Part shown: piece by piece, positions 1-7,400 of the stretch
Layout of the letters: each line of letters begins with the position of its first letter
How positions within the stretch are numbered: position 1 is the stretch's first letter
Assembly: GCF_004116265.1 (NCBI RefSeq)
Contig: NZ_QOUX01000046.1
Span: 806,001-870,000, forward strand
DNA: 64,000 nucleotides
DNA from: Anaerobacillus alkaliphilus
GTDB taxonomy: Bacteria > Bacillota > Bacilli > Bacillales > Anaerobacillaceae
Direction: 5' to 3'
Notes under the pieces: generated by a model
The model's input: the letters and a program-made list of their open reading frames with translations, nothing else
Told to the model about the DNA's origin: nothing
Database searches by the model: none
Translations under genes and position numbers: made by a program

Positions 1-90
1 ATTCATGTCTTCTTCAGTTACACCAGTAGCTCTAAGTAAACTTCGATGTGGTGCACGATCGACACCTTTTTTTATCATATCACTGCGCAT
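1..90 (-). CDS. ilvD: Dihydroxy-acid dehydratase, N-terminal fragment
   Basis: Partial gene running off the left edge. The visible residues [20 protein letters not shown] match the conserved N-terminus of IlvD, the Fe-S enzyme that dehydrates dihydroxy-acids to 2-keto acids in valine, leucine and isoleucine synthesis. The ATG at 90 is preceded by GGGAG at a spacing of 10 bases. An in-frame ATG at 123 would add 11 residues but has no obvious ribosome binding site, so 90 is preferred. Only about 30 residues are present and catalytic residues cannot be checked. Confidence 0.85.
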   Translation of the reverse strand, partial: MRSDMIKKGVDRAPHRSLLRATGVTEEDMN

Positions 91-123
91 ATCATTCCAA
101 CTCCCTAGTTTATTACCACTCAT

Positions 124-471
124 GATATTAATTTTACTATATAAGGATAGTGGCAACATTACTTAATTGAATATTCAGACTTTAATATTTATAAACGGTT
201 AACTATTTACAATCGTTTTTCTTGTCATTATTTCTGACATAAAAACTTCGTCTTAACACCTGTGTTTTTTGTATTTGAGGATTATAATACGCTCTTTACT
301 AGTGCTGGTCAACCACTTTTTTAAAAATAATTTGACAATTTAGAATACTCACACTTATTGAATGCGCTTACACGATTGTCAGTCATAGGTTTATTCTAAT
401 TAAAAAAAATATTAAAAATTTTCGAGGTTACTTTGGAGATAATGTGTCCAAAATGGTAAAGGTGATGCAAT
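124..471. other. Intergenic region between divergent genes
   Basis: About 350 AT-rich bases separate ilvD (minus) from the 140-aa gene (plus). A TTGACA hexamer lies at 332-337 on the plus strand, but no convincing -10 box follows at normal spacing. No T-box, leader hairpin or conserved operator for ilvD was recognised. Confidence 0.4.
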
Positions 472-894
472 ATGAATTGGATGTTTTTTGAATACGGAGT
501 ATTAGCAATTATTTTTAACACGCTGTATTTACTAGGGATAAAACAATCAAAAAAGAGAAAATTCCTTACAGTCAAGAACTTACGTTATAGGTGTAATACA
601 GACCACGAAAGAAATTTGTATGATCAGTTGTTAAAATCGGGAATTTATGTTAGTCCAAATATTCGCCTTGGGTACTTATCTATTCCTCTTGCGTTAGAAC
701 AGTATAAAATTGCAATTCTTATTTATCCAAAAACGAGTTCAGCTTTTGTTCGCTATTTAGGATTAAAACACAAGGAACTATACCTACGTAGTACCGGTTG
801 GAATGTCATGAAACTATCCGAGGACGCAATACTAACAAATCTGCAAACTGCAATTAAAGCCATTATTAGTCATGAAAAAATAAAAAAAATTTGA
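472..894 (+). CDS. Small membrane-anchored protein with degenerate DUF559/Vsr-like domain
   Basis: 140 aa. Residues about 7-22 form one hydrophobic segment, followed by a basic KQSKKRK stretch, so the N-terminus is probably membrane-anchored with the rest cytoplasmic. From about residue 45 the pattern (ERNLYDQLLKSG, then a beta-hairpin, KIAILIYPK, HKELYLRSTGWNVMKLSE) resembles DUF559/Vsr-type endonuclease-fold domains. The acidic residues normally seen in the strands (D in IDxAL, E and D in IEVDG) are replaced here by IPLAL and AILIYP, so nuclease activity is unlikely. AAAGGTG lies 7 bases before the ATG. The gene stands alone and ends in a strong terminator. The fold assignment is by eye. 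Confidence 0.6.
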   Translation: MNWMFFEYGVLAIIFNTLYLLGIKQSKKRKFLTVKNLRYRCNTDHERNLYDQLLKSGIYVSPNIRLGYLSIPLALEQYKIAILIYPKTSSAFVRYLGLKHKELYLRSTGWNVMKLSEDAILTNLQTAIKAIISHEKIKKI

Positions 895-901
895 TGGAAC
901 T

Positions 902-936
902 AAAAATAACCTAGACAAATTGTCTAGGTTATTTTT
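902..936 (+). terminator. Rho-independent terminator of the 140-aa gene
   Basis: Perfect 17-bp inverted repeat (AAAAATAACCTAGACAA and its complement) around a single-base loop, 8 bases after the stop codon. Terminal A and T runs allow it to work in both directions. Confidence 0.85.
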
Positions 937-1008
937 AGTTCATATACGACTTAATAAAACAAAAAGTATAAGCCCATAAAACTTATACTATAAATTATGT
1001 AAAAATGG

Positions 1009-1082
1009 CGTCCCAGGAGAGATTCGAACTCCCGACCCTGGCATTAGAAGTGCCATGCTCTATCCAGCTGAGCTACTGAGAC
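1009..1082 (-). tRNA. tRNA-Arg (anticodon TCT)
   Basis: The minus strand folds as a complete tRNA. The acceptor arm GTCTCAG pairs with CTGGGAC (one G-T pair), the anticodon stem TGGCA/TGCCA encloses loop CTTCTAA with anticodon TCT, and the T-arm contains GTTCGAATC. CCA is encoded (1006-1008). It reads AGA codons. A tRNA-Gly lies 12 bases upstream in the same orientation, probably in one transcript. Confidence 0.95.
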
Positions 1083-1094
1083 AAGTTGTTTTGG

Positions 1095-1165
1095 AGCGGG
1101 TGATGAGAATCGAACTCACGACATCAGCTTGGAAGGCTGAGGTTTTACCATTAAACTACACCCGC
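1095..1165 (-). tRNA. tRNA-Gly (anticodon TCC)
   Basis: The minus strand gives acceptor GCGGGTG, a D-arm with TAGTTTAATGGTAAAA, anticodon stem TCAGC/GCTGA with loop CTTCCAA (anticodon TCC), T-arm GAGTTCGATTCTC and an encoded CCA (1092-1094). It reads GGA and GGG codons. It is the parent of the truncated copy at 1290-1322. Confidence 0.95.
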
Positions 1166-1289
1166 ATATACAAGATTTATTAATAAATAACTTCTCAGCC
1201 TTCCGGAATGTCTCTTCCTCTTCTAGCAAATGCTCAGAAGTAAATCCGTCGAGACAACTCGTAGTTTAATCAGTGAAGCTTTGCTTCGT

Positions 1290-1322
1290 GGCTGAGGTTT
1301 TACCATTAAACTACACCCGCAT
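1290..1322 (-). pseudogene. Truncated tRNA-Gly copy (5' half only)
   Basis: 33 bases identical to 1135-1167, the 5' flank and 5' half of tRNA-Gly from the acceptor strand through the start of the anticodon stem. The anticodon loop, T-arm and 3' acceptor strand are missing, so it cannot form a tRNA. The 122 bases between the copies also contain two pieces of the same tRNA in the opposite orientation (1194-1204 and 1261-1270), which points to a folded-back rearrangement. Confidence 0.85.
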
Positions 1323-1393
1323 TACTAACTTTGTATTTCTTAAGCGACAATATTTAGTATACAACTATAATGACCAAATGTCAACACTTTTAT

Positions 1394-1434
1394 AATTAAG
1401 CAGCTAAGATTTTTTTCTCTTTAGCTGCTTAATT
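1394..1434 (-). terminator. Probable terminator after ysnB
   Basis: 14-bp inverted repeat AATTAAGCAGCTAA around a 13-base loop, immediately after the ysnB stop codon. The minus strand lacks a good T-run beyond the stem, so termination strength is uncertain. Confidence 0.5.
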
Positions 1435-1439
1435 GTATT

Positions 1440-1955
1440 TTACACTAGGTCATACCTATTTTTCAAGTCTAGAATTTCAGTACCTGTATGATCATAATAA
1501 GTAACAGTTGCGACGTTATCCTTAAAATTTATAAGGACATAGGTACGTTCCTTACGCTTTCTAGGTAACTTAAAACTACCAGGATTAATATAAACTACTC
1601 CATTTTCTTGAAAAGATACAGCTATATGCGAGTGTCCATAACAAACAAGTTTCGCACCAAACTCTTCAGCGCGATAGGAAAGATTTACAGCTGAGCTCTT
1701 TACGTTATACATATGTCCATGCGTGATAAAAACTTTATAGTTCGATACCATTGTTGTTATTTCTTGATCATATTCCTTGTCGTAGTCGCAATTCCCACCG
1801 ACCATAAGCAAATTACTGAACTCATTAAATAACGCTTTGGGAAGTTCGGAATCACCACAATGAATCATAAGCTCGACTTCTTTTTCATGTTTACGTAAAA
1901 CTTGGAACAACTCTTCTTCTAGACCATGGCTATCACTAATAATTAAGACTTTCAT
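1440..1955 (-). CDS. ysnB: YfcE/MJ0936-type metallophosphoesterase
   Basis: 171 aa. It carries the calcineurin-like phosphoesterase metal-binding motifs in order: DSHG near the N-terminus, HCGD at about 32-35, GGNCD at about 53-57, THGH at about 78-81 and GHSH at about 107-110. These hold a two-metal centre that hydrolyses phosphodiesters. Members of this family act on model substrates and their physiological substrate is generally unknown. GGGGATC precedes the ATG. It is the last gene of the rph-rdgB-ysnB group, the same order as in B. subtilis. Confidence 0.9.
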   Translation of the reverse strand: MKVLIISDSHGLEEELFQVLRKHEKEVELMIHCGDSELPKALFNEFSNLLMVGGNCDYDKEYDQEITTMVSNYKVFITHGHMYNVKSSAVNLSYRAEEFGAKLVCYGHSHIAVSFQENGVVYINPGSFKLPRKRKERTYVLINFKDNVATVTYYDHTGTEILDLKNRYDLV

Positions 1956-1989
1956 CTATGATCCCCTTTATTCATTTAGCCTGACAGGA

Positions 1990-2589
1990 CTACTTCAGTA
2001 CAGCATTGCTTAATAATTCTGCCAGTCCTTTTAAAGCCACTGAACGATGACTAATTGCGTTTTTCTCTTGTTTCGTTAGTTGTGCCATAGTCTTCCCAAG
2101 TGATGGTATAAGCATAATTGGATCATAGCCAAAACCTTGATCTCCTATAGGTTCTTTCGTAATAAACCCTTCACAGGTACCATCAACAACAACTGTTTGC
2201 TTTCCAGGGATAGCTAGTGCTAATGAACAATGGAAACGAGCAGCACGTTCAATTTGCGGTACATCCTTTAATTCTTCTAACACTTTTTTAAGATTTGCTA
2301 GATCATTCTTCCCCTCACCTGCGTAACGAGCAGAATAGACACCTGGTCTTCCATTTAGAGCATCGACAATTAAACCTGAATCATCTGCTATTGTTGGAAT
2401 TTGAAACTGATTAGCAATCGTTTCAGCCTTTTTTAATGCATTTTCCTGAAAGGTTGCACCGTCTTCGACAACATCCACTGCATTTTTTATATCTAGTAAT
2501 GATTTTATACGGTACCCAAATTGACCAAAAAGATCTTCAAATTCACGAACTTTCCCTTGATTTTTCGTAGCTATGAGTATTTCATTCAC
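1990..2589 (-). CDS. rdgB: XTP/dITP diphosphatase (RdgB/HAM1 family)
   Basis: 199 aa, the usual family length. It starts with the nucleotide-binding ATKNQGKVREF motif. ADDSGL (about 67-72), GVYSARYAG (about 82-90) and FGYDPI (about 152-157) are hallmark active-site segments, and SHRSVALKGL lies near the C-terminus. The enzyme removes non-canonical purine triphosphates (ITP, dITP, XTP) by cleaving them to monophosphate and pyrophosphate. Start is GTG, with ATAGGAG ahead of it. It lies 11 bases after rph, so co-transcription is likely. Confidence 0.95.
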   Translation of the reverse strand: MNEILIATKNQGKVREFEDLFGQFGYRIKSLLDIKNAVDVVEDGATFQENALKKAETIANQFQIPTIADDSGLIVDALNGRPGVYSARYAGEGKNDLANLKKVLEELKDVPQIERAARFHCSLALAIPGKQTVVVDGTCEGFITKEPIGDQGFGYDPIMLIPSLGKTMAQLTKQEKNAISHRSVALKGLAELLSNAVLK

Positions 2590-2600
2590 TAGTAAAACTC

Positions 2601-3359
2601 CTATCTTTCTGTTTTTAATTGTGCTGGAATTTTATCAGCAATTGAACCTAATGCTTCGATCTGAGCTAAAAATAACTCGTTTATTCCCTTCTGAGCAAGA
2701 TCCAATAAGTAGTTTAGCTGTTCTCTTGTAAAGGTTGCCTCTTCTCCAGTTCCTTGCAACTCTACGAATTGACCATTTCCTGTCATGATGACATTCATAT
2801 CAACATTTGCACTCGAGTCCTCAATATAATTCAAGTCTAAGATTTCACCTAACTTAGAGTCAATACCAACAGATACTGCCGCTAGAAAATCTTTAATTGG
2901 AAAGCTGTTAATTTTTCCTGCTGTCATATATTTCTCGACAGCTAATACTAAAGCAACAAAAGCCCCCGTAATGGCAGCTGTCCGAGTGCCACCATCTGCT
3001 TGGATAACATCACAGTCAATCCAAATAGTCCGCTCACCAATTTTTTCTAAATCTACAATCGAACGAAGAGCTCTACCAATTAATCGTTGGATTTCCATCG
3101 TTCTGCCTGTTACTTTTCCTTTAGAGGCTTCTCTTATGTTTCTTTGCTCCGTGGCTCTAGGGAGCATGGAATATTCTGCAGTAATCCAGCCTTTTCCTTG
3201 ATTTCTCATAAAAGGTGGTACCCGGTCTTCAATACTCGCTGTACAAATCACCTTTGTATCCCCTACAGTAATAAGAACAGAACCTTCCGGATGTTTTATA
3301 TATTCAGTTTCTATATGTACTTGTCGTAACTCATCTAATTGACGTCCATCAACACGCAT
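2601..3359 (-). CDS. rph: Ribonuclease PH
   Basis: 252 aa. The N-terminus [17 protein letters not shown] and the internal [16 protein letters not shown] and [27 protein letters not shown] segments are diagnostic of the phosphorolytic 3'-5' exoribonuclease that trims tRNA 3' ends. The phosphate-site Arg ([15 protein letters not shown]) and [17 protein letters not shown] are intact, as are the C-terminal GTGEEATF residues. AAGGAGG lies ahead of the ATG. It sits upstream of rdgB and downstream of gerM, as in B. subtilis. Confidence 0.97.
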   Translation of the reverse strand: MRVDGRQLDELRQVHIETEYIKHPEGSVLITVGDTKVICTASIEDRVPPFMRNQGKGWITAEYSMLPRATEQRNIREASKGKVTGRTMEIQRLIGRALRSIVDLEKIGERTIWIDCDVIQADGGTRTAAITGAFVALVLAVEKYMTAGKINSFPIKDFLAAVSVGIDSKLGEILDLNYIEDSSANVDMNVIMTGNGQFVELQGTGEEATFTREQLNYLLDLAQKGINELFLAQIEALGSIADKIPAQLKTER

Positions 3360-3492
3360 CCAATTTCCTCCTTACATTTCATTCATTTTCTATCATACCA
3401 ATGATTACATTCTTCTACAACGTATTCACTACCTAACTATTTTAACCATTGCTGTCAGGAAAATAAGCAAAAAGCACTTTAATACGAAAAGA

Positions 3493-3515
3493 GGTGTCTT
3501 TTTATTGAAGACACC
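3493..3515 (-). terminator. Terminator after gerM
   Basis: 8-bp stem GGTGTCTT/AAGACACC with a 7-base loop. On the minus strand it is extended by a base pair on each side and followed by TTTT. It separates gerM from rph. Confidence 0.75.
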
Positions 3516-3526
3516 CCATCATCTAA

Positions 3527-4576
3527 TTAGTATTTACCTGAATTTACTTTTAAAGGTCTAGAAACAGGCTCAGATAGAAATTCACCAGTCTCTAATAAAA
3601 CCTTGCTATCGCCATTCACTTCTATCGCTACCTTTTCTACTCCAGACTGCTCCGTTAAAGAAAGAACTAATAGATTTAAAACTTCATCACTAATGGCTGT
3701 TCCATCCATGTGGTTTAATACAGCCTCATTAAAGTTAACTGTTACTACACCGTTTGCATAACGTGGCTCTTCCAACAGTTGAACTCCATAACGAAAATCT
3801 GTTAACAACGTTGAAAAGCTAGAAGGTCCTGCTAGTAGTTGAGACACTACTGCTGTTAACTGTTCTTCGTTCGCATTTACTCTTCTAGTGACAGGCACAT
3901 AGTAAACATTATCTCCATTTTGGGCAAGGAAGTACAATGTAACACTTTTACTGTTTGAAAGGTCTACAATGTTCGTACTTTCCATATTTATTCCGTTAGA
4001 ACGACTAAATCCTTCACCGATTGGTGTCCCATTTACAGGCATGACATCTTGGTCATAGCCATTAATTCTAATTTTTACGGTTTCAACACTTTCAAATTGA
4101 GTAAGAGTCCACGTAATAGATTGAAGGATTTTCAACTCATCTTCTGGATGATACTCTTTAAACTGCTCAGAAAAGTCAGCTATTGCTACGCCATCTTTAA
4201 TGTTTACCCCGTAGATTTCTGTTCCTGAAGGAAGTACTGCTCTGAAGCCATTAGGCAAAATTTGTGAAACCGGTCCATCTTGAACCAAATACTCTAATGC
4301 TTGTTTTGCCACTCCCTCGGACTTTGGTAGAGATAAAGCTTGTGGTGTGACTAAACCATTTTGATCAACTAGATAAAGCTCTCTCATTGTACTTTCAACA
4401 ACGACTTCATTGCTTGTTTCTTCAACTTCAGTATCGAGCGTTACATTCTCATTTACGTAACTAATTGGTGGTGGATCAGTTTCAGTCATTGTTTTATTTG
4501 ACCCAGCACTACACCCCGAAACAACAATAGATAGAGCAACGAGTACTGGAACTCCTGCTTTGTAACTTATACGCAT
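3527..4576 (-). CDS. gerM: GerM spore lipoprotein with two GerMN domains
   Basis: 349 aa. Residues 1-22 are a lipoprotein signal ending in VVSGC, with lipidated Cys about 22. Two GerMN repeats follow: about 68-190 (RELYLVDQNGLVTPQALSLP) and about 210-340 (VTLYFLAQNGDNVYYVPVTRR), each with the GVxxxDF/NF strand pattern. GerM is a forespore-expressed lipoprotein needed for engulfment and assembly of the channel between mother cell and forespore in B. subtilis. AAGGAGGG precedes the ATG. Its neighbours racE and rph match the B. subtilis order. Confidence 0.95.
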   Translation of the reverse strand: MRISYKAGVPVLVALSIVVSGCSAGSNKTMTETDPPPISYVNENVTLDTEVEETSNEVVVESTMRELYLVDQNGLVTPQALSLPKSEGVAKQALEYLVQDGPVSQILPNGFRAVLPSGTEIYGVNIKDGVAIADFSEQFKEYHPEDELKILQSITWTLTQFESVETVKIRINGYDQDVMPVNGTPIGEGFSRSNGINMESTNIVDLSNSKSVTLYFLAQNGDNVYYVPVTRRVNANEEQLTAVVSQLLAGPSSFSTLLTDFRYGVQLLEEPRYANGVVTVNFNEAVLNHMDGTAISDEVLNLLVLSLTEQSGVEKVAIEVNGDSKVLLETGEFLSEPVSRPLKVNSGKY

Positions 4577-4708
4577 GTATATTCCCTCCTTGGATGGTTT
4601 GTACTACTATGTATACGAGCTTTTTACTATTTTAGACCAACCCTTTTATTTTTTTCAGGAAGTTTGTAAAATAGTAATACGTTACATAGACTATTAGAAG
4701 GAAAAATA

Positions 4709-4731
4709 AAAAGCCCTAGATTAGAGCTTTT
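4709..4731 (-). terminator. Terminator overlapping the racE stop
   Basis: Hairpin AAAAGC(C)CTA/TAG(A)GCTTTT with one mismatch, followed on the minus strand by a T-rich tract. The racE stop codon lies inside it. Confidence 0.7.
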
Positions 4732-5527
4732 ACGTAAGTGATATCGTTGTTACATGGTTAATCTTCGATTCAAGCCATCCTTCAGCAAACCTTTTAAACC
4801 GCACTTCTTCACCAGTTGTAAAAAACGTATGGTTAGGTTCTCGATCGCCTGTATATAGTAATTGTTTATGATAAAGAAGCGCACTTACTTCCCTCGCAGT
4901 TTCATCACCCGAAGAAATAATTTCAATATTCTCTCCCATAACTTTTTGTATAACAGAACTAATAAGAGGGTAATGTGTACACCCCAGTATTAACGTGTCA
5001 ATGCTAACGTCTCGTAGTGGTTGTAAACTCTTCGAAACTACCTCATAAGCTTCCTCACCATCAAAAATCCCATTTTCAACAAGAGGTACAAACAACGGGC
5101 ATGCTAAACTCTCTACTTTAATTTGGTTATTTATACTTTGTAGAGTTTTCTTATAAGCATCACTGTTAATTGTACCAACTGTACCAATAACCCCTACGTG
5201 ATCATTTTTGGTGACCTTTAAAGCAGATATAGCTCCAGGATGAATAACCCCAATCACTGGTATATCTAATATCTGCCTTGCTTCTTCCAGGACAACAGCC
5301 GTTGCTGTATTACAAGCTATAACTAGCATCTTTATTTCTCGATCAATCAAATAATTAATCATTTCCCAAGTATACTGTCGAACTTCCTGTTCAGGTCTAG
5401 GACCATAAGGGCATCTAGCAGTATCCCCGATGTAAAGGATTTCCTCTTTCGGGAGTTGCCTTTGCATTTCTTTTACTACAGTTAGGCCTCCGATTCCGGA
5501 ATCAATAACTCCAATTGCTCTATTCAA
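4730..5527 (-). CDS. racE: Glutamate racemase
   Basis: 265 aa. It interconverts L- and D-glutamate to supply D-Glu for peptidoglycan (and for poly-glutamate where that is made). The two catalytic cysteines are visible: C72 in ACNTAT and C183 in GCTHYP. The N-terminal [13 protein letters not shown] and the DTARCPYG segment are typical of MurI/RacE. The start is TTG at 5527, preceded by AGAGGG. An ATG does not occur closer to that site in frame. It lies just downstream of the MarR-type regulator, as in B. subtilis. Confidence 0.96.
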   Translation of the reverse strand: MNRAIGVIDSGIGGLTVVKEMQRQLPKEEILYIGDTARCPYGPRPEQEVRQYTWEMINYLIDREIKMLVIACNTATAVVLEEARQILDIPVIGVIHPGAISALKVTKNDHVGVIGTVGTINSDAYKKTLQSINNQIKVESLACPLFVPLVENGIFDGEEAYEVVSKSLQPLRDVSIDTLILGCTHYPLISSVIQKVMGENIEIISSGDETAREVSALLYHKQLLYTGDREPNHTFFTTGEEVRFKRFAEGWLESKINHVTTISLT

Positions 5528-5565
5528 ACATTTCCCTCTTTTTCTCTGTATTTCTTAGTAGCTTA

Positions 5566-6012
5566 TTAGTCTCTTTTCATTTCCTCATAAAGGTGACTTA
5601 AGTTTTTTTCAAGTATATTAACTTCTTCACTAGATAAGTGCTTCAATACATCACTTAAGTAATCTTGACGCTTTTGAATTACTTGTCCAATAATCGTCGC
5701 ACCTTTTTCTAGTAAGTGGATACGTACAACACGACGGTCTGTCGTATCTTTCACTCTCTCTACAAGTTCATTTTTTTCCATTCGGTCAACTAAATCTGTT
5801 GTAGTACTGCAAGCTAAATACATTTTATTAGACAATTCACCGATCGTCATATCACCATATTCGTGAAGCCATTGTAATGCAACGAATTGTGGAGGTGTTA
5901 TTGGAAATTGTGTTAAAATTTCTCGACCTTTTTGTTTGACCAGCTCTGCAATCTTTCTAAGAGATTTTTCTATATGCGTTACCTGAGTTTCGTTATTCTG
6001 GTTTTCTTCCAT
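5566..6012 (-). CDS. ysmB: MarR-family transcriptional regulator (YsmB-like)
   Basis: 148 aa, a winged-helix dimer. The sequence TIGELSNKMYLACSTTTDLVDRMEKNELVERVKDTTDRRVVRI is the MarR recognition helix followed by the DxRxxxI wing. The helical ends form the dimer domain. The ligand and targets are unknown. It is probably co-transcribed with racE (38-base gap). AAGGAGG lies ahead of the ATG. Confidence 0.9.
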   Translation of the reverse strand: MEENQNNETQVTHIEKSLRKIAELVKQKGREILTQFPITPPQFVALQWLHEYGDMTIGELSNKMYLACSTTTDLVDRMEKNELVERVKDTTDRRVVRIHLLEKGATIIGQVIQKRQDYLSDVLKHLSSEEVNILEKNLSHLYEEMKRD

Positions 6013-6377
6013 TTTATGCCTCCTTAAAGTATAGTCCGCGTTTCGACATTATGAGTTTATTTTCCTTGTTTTTGTCCTTAATTTCAAGTACTGTATCAAA
6101 TTCTTAACATAATATTTCTCAAGTTGTCATATAAACATAATTTTAAAACCAATATTTGTAATACCAGCAGTTATAAATACTCTTTTTAAAAAAAACTAGA
6201 TAATTAAGTTACTCTTTTTTGCCATTACATCAACCGAAAGCCTGAACTCCATATAGTTTTTTTATATGGTAGAACCAGTTGTAAACTGTTGAAAGTTTTG
6301 TTTACATAATATATCTTACTCATTATAACAAATTAGCACAAACTTTAAAAATTATTATGTTTAAGTTAGAACTAATT
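6013..6377. other. Intergenic region upstream of ysmB
   Basis: About 365 AT-rich bases between the gerE terminator and the MarR gene. A short imperfect palindrome CCATATAG/TATATGG lies around 6249-6270. No gene, RNA or recognised operator was found. It presumably contains the ysmB-racE promoter. Confidence 0.4.
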
Positions 6378-6424
6378 GAAGCTGACTTTAATAAATGTCT
6401 CTTCAACATTTATAAGTCAGCTTC
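6378..6424 (-). terminator. Long hairpin after gerE
   Basis: Two stacked stems, GAAGCTGACTT/AAGTCAGCTTC outside and ATAAATG/CATTTAT inside, lie just after the gerE stop. There is little T-run on the minus strand, so it may stabilise the transcript end as well as terminate. Confidence 0.65.
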
Positions 6425-6430
6425 AAAAGT

Positions 6431-6655
6431 CTAAATCTTCAAATATCCTAACCGCACCAATTCAATGACTGCTTGAGAGCGCCCCTTTACTCCAAGTTTT
6501 TGCATTGTGTTTGAAATGTGATTACGAACAGTTTTTTCACTTATGAATAGTTCCTGTGCGATTTCCTTTGTTGTCTTATCTTGAACTAAAAGTTCAAATA
6601 CTTCTTTCTCACGTTTTGTGAGTAGTGGTTTAGGTCGGAATTCGTGATCTTTCAA
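6431..6655 (-). CDS. gerE: Late mother-cell spore coat regulator GerE
   Basis: 74 aa when started at the TTG at 6655, exactly the length of B. subtilis GerE. The protein is essentially one LuxR/FixJ-type helix-turn-helix: LLTKREKEVFELLVQDKTTK, then EIAQELFISEKTVRNHISN, then MQKLGVKGRSQAV. GAGGGTG lies 6 bases before the TTG. An ATG at 6685 would add ten residues (MQPVQERVKL) with no ribosome binding site or homology. GerE acts with sigma-K in the mother cell to adjust late coat gene transcription. Its presence shows the organism makes endospores. Confidence 0.96.
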   Translation of the reverse strand: MKDHEFRPKPLLTKREKEVFELLVQDKTTKEIAQELFISEKTVRNHISNTMQKLGVKGRSQAVIELVRLGYLKI

Positions 6656-6747
6656 TAATTTCACCCTCTCTTGCACGGGCTGCAATGCATAGGAATATTT
6701 TAGTACTTAGCTACGATATCCTATGTGAAAGGGTGTTACCGTGTGAC

Positions 6748-7218
6748 TTAAATATTCATTGTTGTGATAGAAGTTTCAAGTTTTTTCTTCATGTTTTCAT
6801 CCCACTCCATTGGCTTACCAGTTTTCTTGTGAACTTGAACCATTCTTCCTCGTCCTGTGATACAAACTTCGTCTTTTTCATTTTTAATCATATAGTGTAG
6901 ATCAACAGATGTTCTCCCAATCGAATGTACCTTAACAAAAATATTTAAACGGTCATCAAAGTAAAGTTGACGTAAATAATCGCATTGTAAATCTGAAGTA
7001 ACAGGGATTCCTTCTCCGCCACTTGATAACCATTCTTGCATTAGACCAATTTCTTTAAAAAACTCAATTCGTCCTTCTTCAAAATAAACAAAGACCTTAG
7101 TGTTGTTTAAATGACCAAATGCATCTGTTTCCGAAAAACGAACTTTGATTGGATACGAGTAACTAAATCTACTCACCCAACTTTCAACATTTTCAATGTA
7201 AGATATGTTTTTCATCAT
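6748..7218 (-). CDS. ysmA: 4HBT-family acyl-CoA thioesterase (YsmA)
   Basis: 156 aa hot-dog fold protein. FSETDAFGHLNNTKVFVYFEEGRIEFF is the YbgC/4-hydroxybenzoyl-CoA thioesterase signature, with the conserved Asp (TDAFGH) and the HLNN segment at about 36-39. It likely hydrolyses acyl-CoA, with substrate chain length unknown. AAAGGAGC precedes the ATG. A perfect FadR operator lies 17 bases upstream of the start codon, so the gene is predicted to be induced with fatty-acid degradation. It sits between sdhB and gerE, as in B. subtilis. Confidence 0.88.
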   Translation of the reverse strand: MMKNISYIENVESWVSRFSYSYPIKVRFSETDAFGHLNNTKVFVYFEEGRIEFFKEIGLMQEWLSSGGEGIPVTSDLQCDYLRQLYFDDRLNIFVKVHSIGRTSVDLHYMIKNEKDEVCITGRGRMVQVHKKTGKPMEWDENMKKKLETSITTMNI

Positions 7219-7234
7219 AATTCGCTCCTTTTTA

Positions 7235-7252
7235 TGAATGATTATTCATTCA
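7235..7252 (-). promoter_or_regulatory. FadR operator upstream of ysmA
   Basis: TGAATGATTATTCATTCA matches the FadR (YsiA) box consensus TGAATGANTANTCATTCA at every position. It lies 17 bases before the ysmA start, where bound FadR would block the promoter or early elongation. An equivalent site precedes fadR at 20690-20707. Confidence 0.88.
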
Positions 7253-7320
7253 TATTATTCTATGAAAGTTCTCTTAATTAATTCCTACAACGAATTATCC
7301 GAACAATTAATTAAGAAAAA

Positions 7321-7383
7321 GAGGCTGTTTCACTAGCATTTTTGAAACGTTAGTCTCAAAATAACTAGTTTGTTTACAGCCTC
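7321..7383 (-). terminator. Terminator of the sdhCAB operon
   Basis: Outer stem GAGGCTGT/ACAGCCTC with inner complementary segments (CACTAG/CTAGTT), followed on the minus strand by TTTTTCTT. It lies directly after sdhB. Confidence 0.85.
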
Positions 7384-7400
7384 CTCTATAACTTTAGCGA

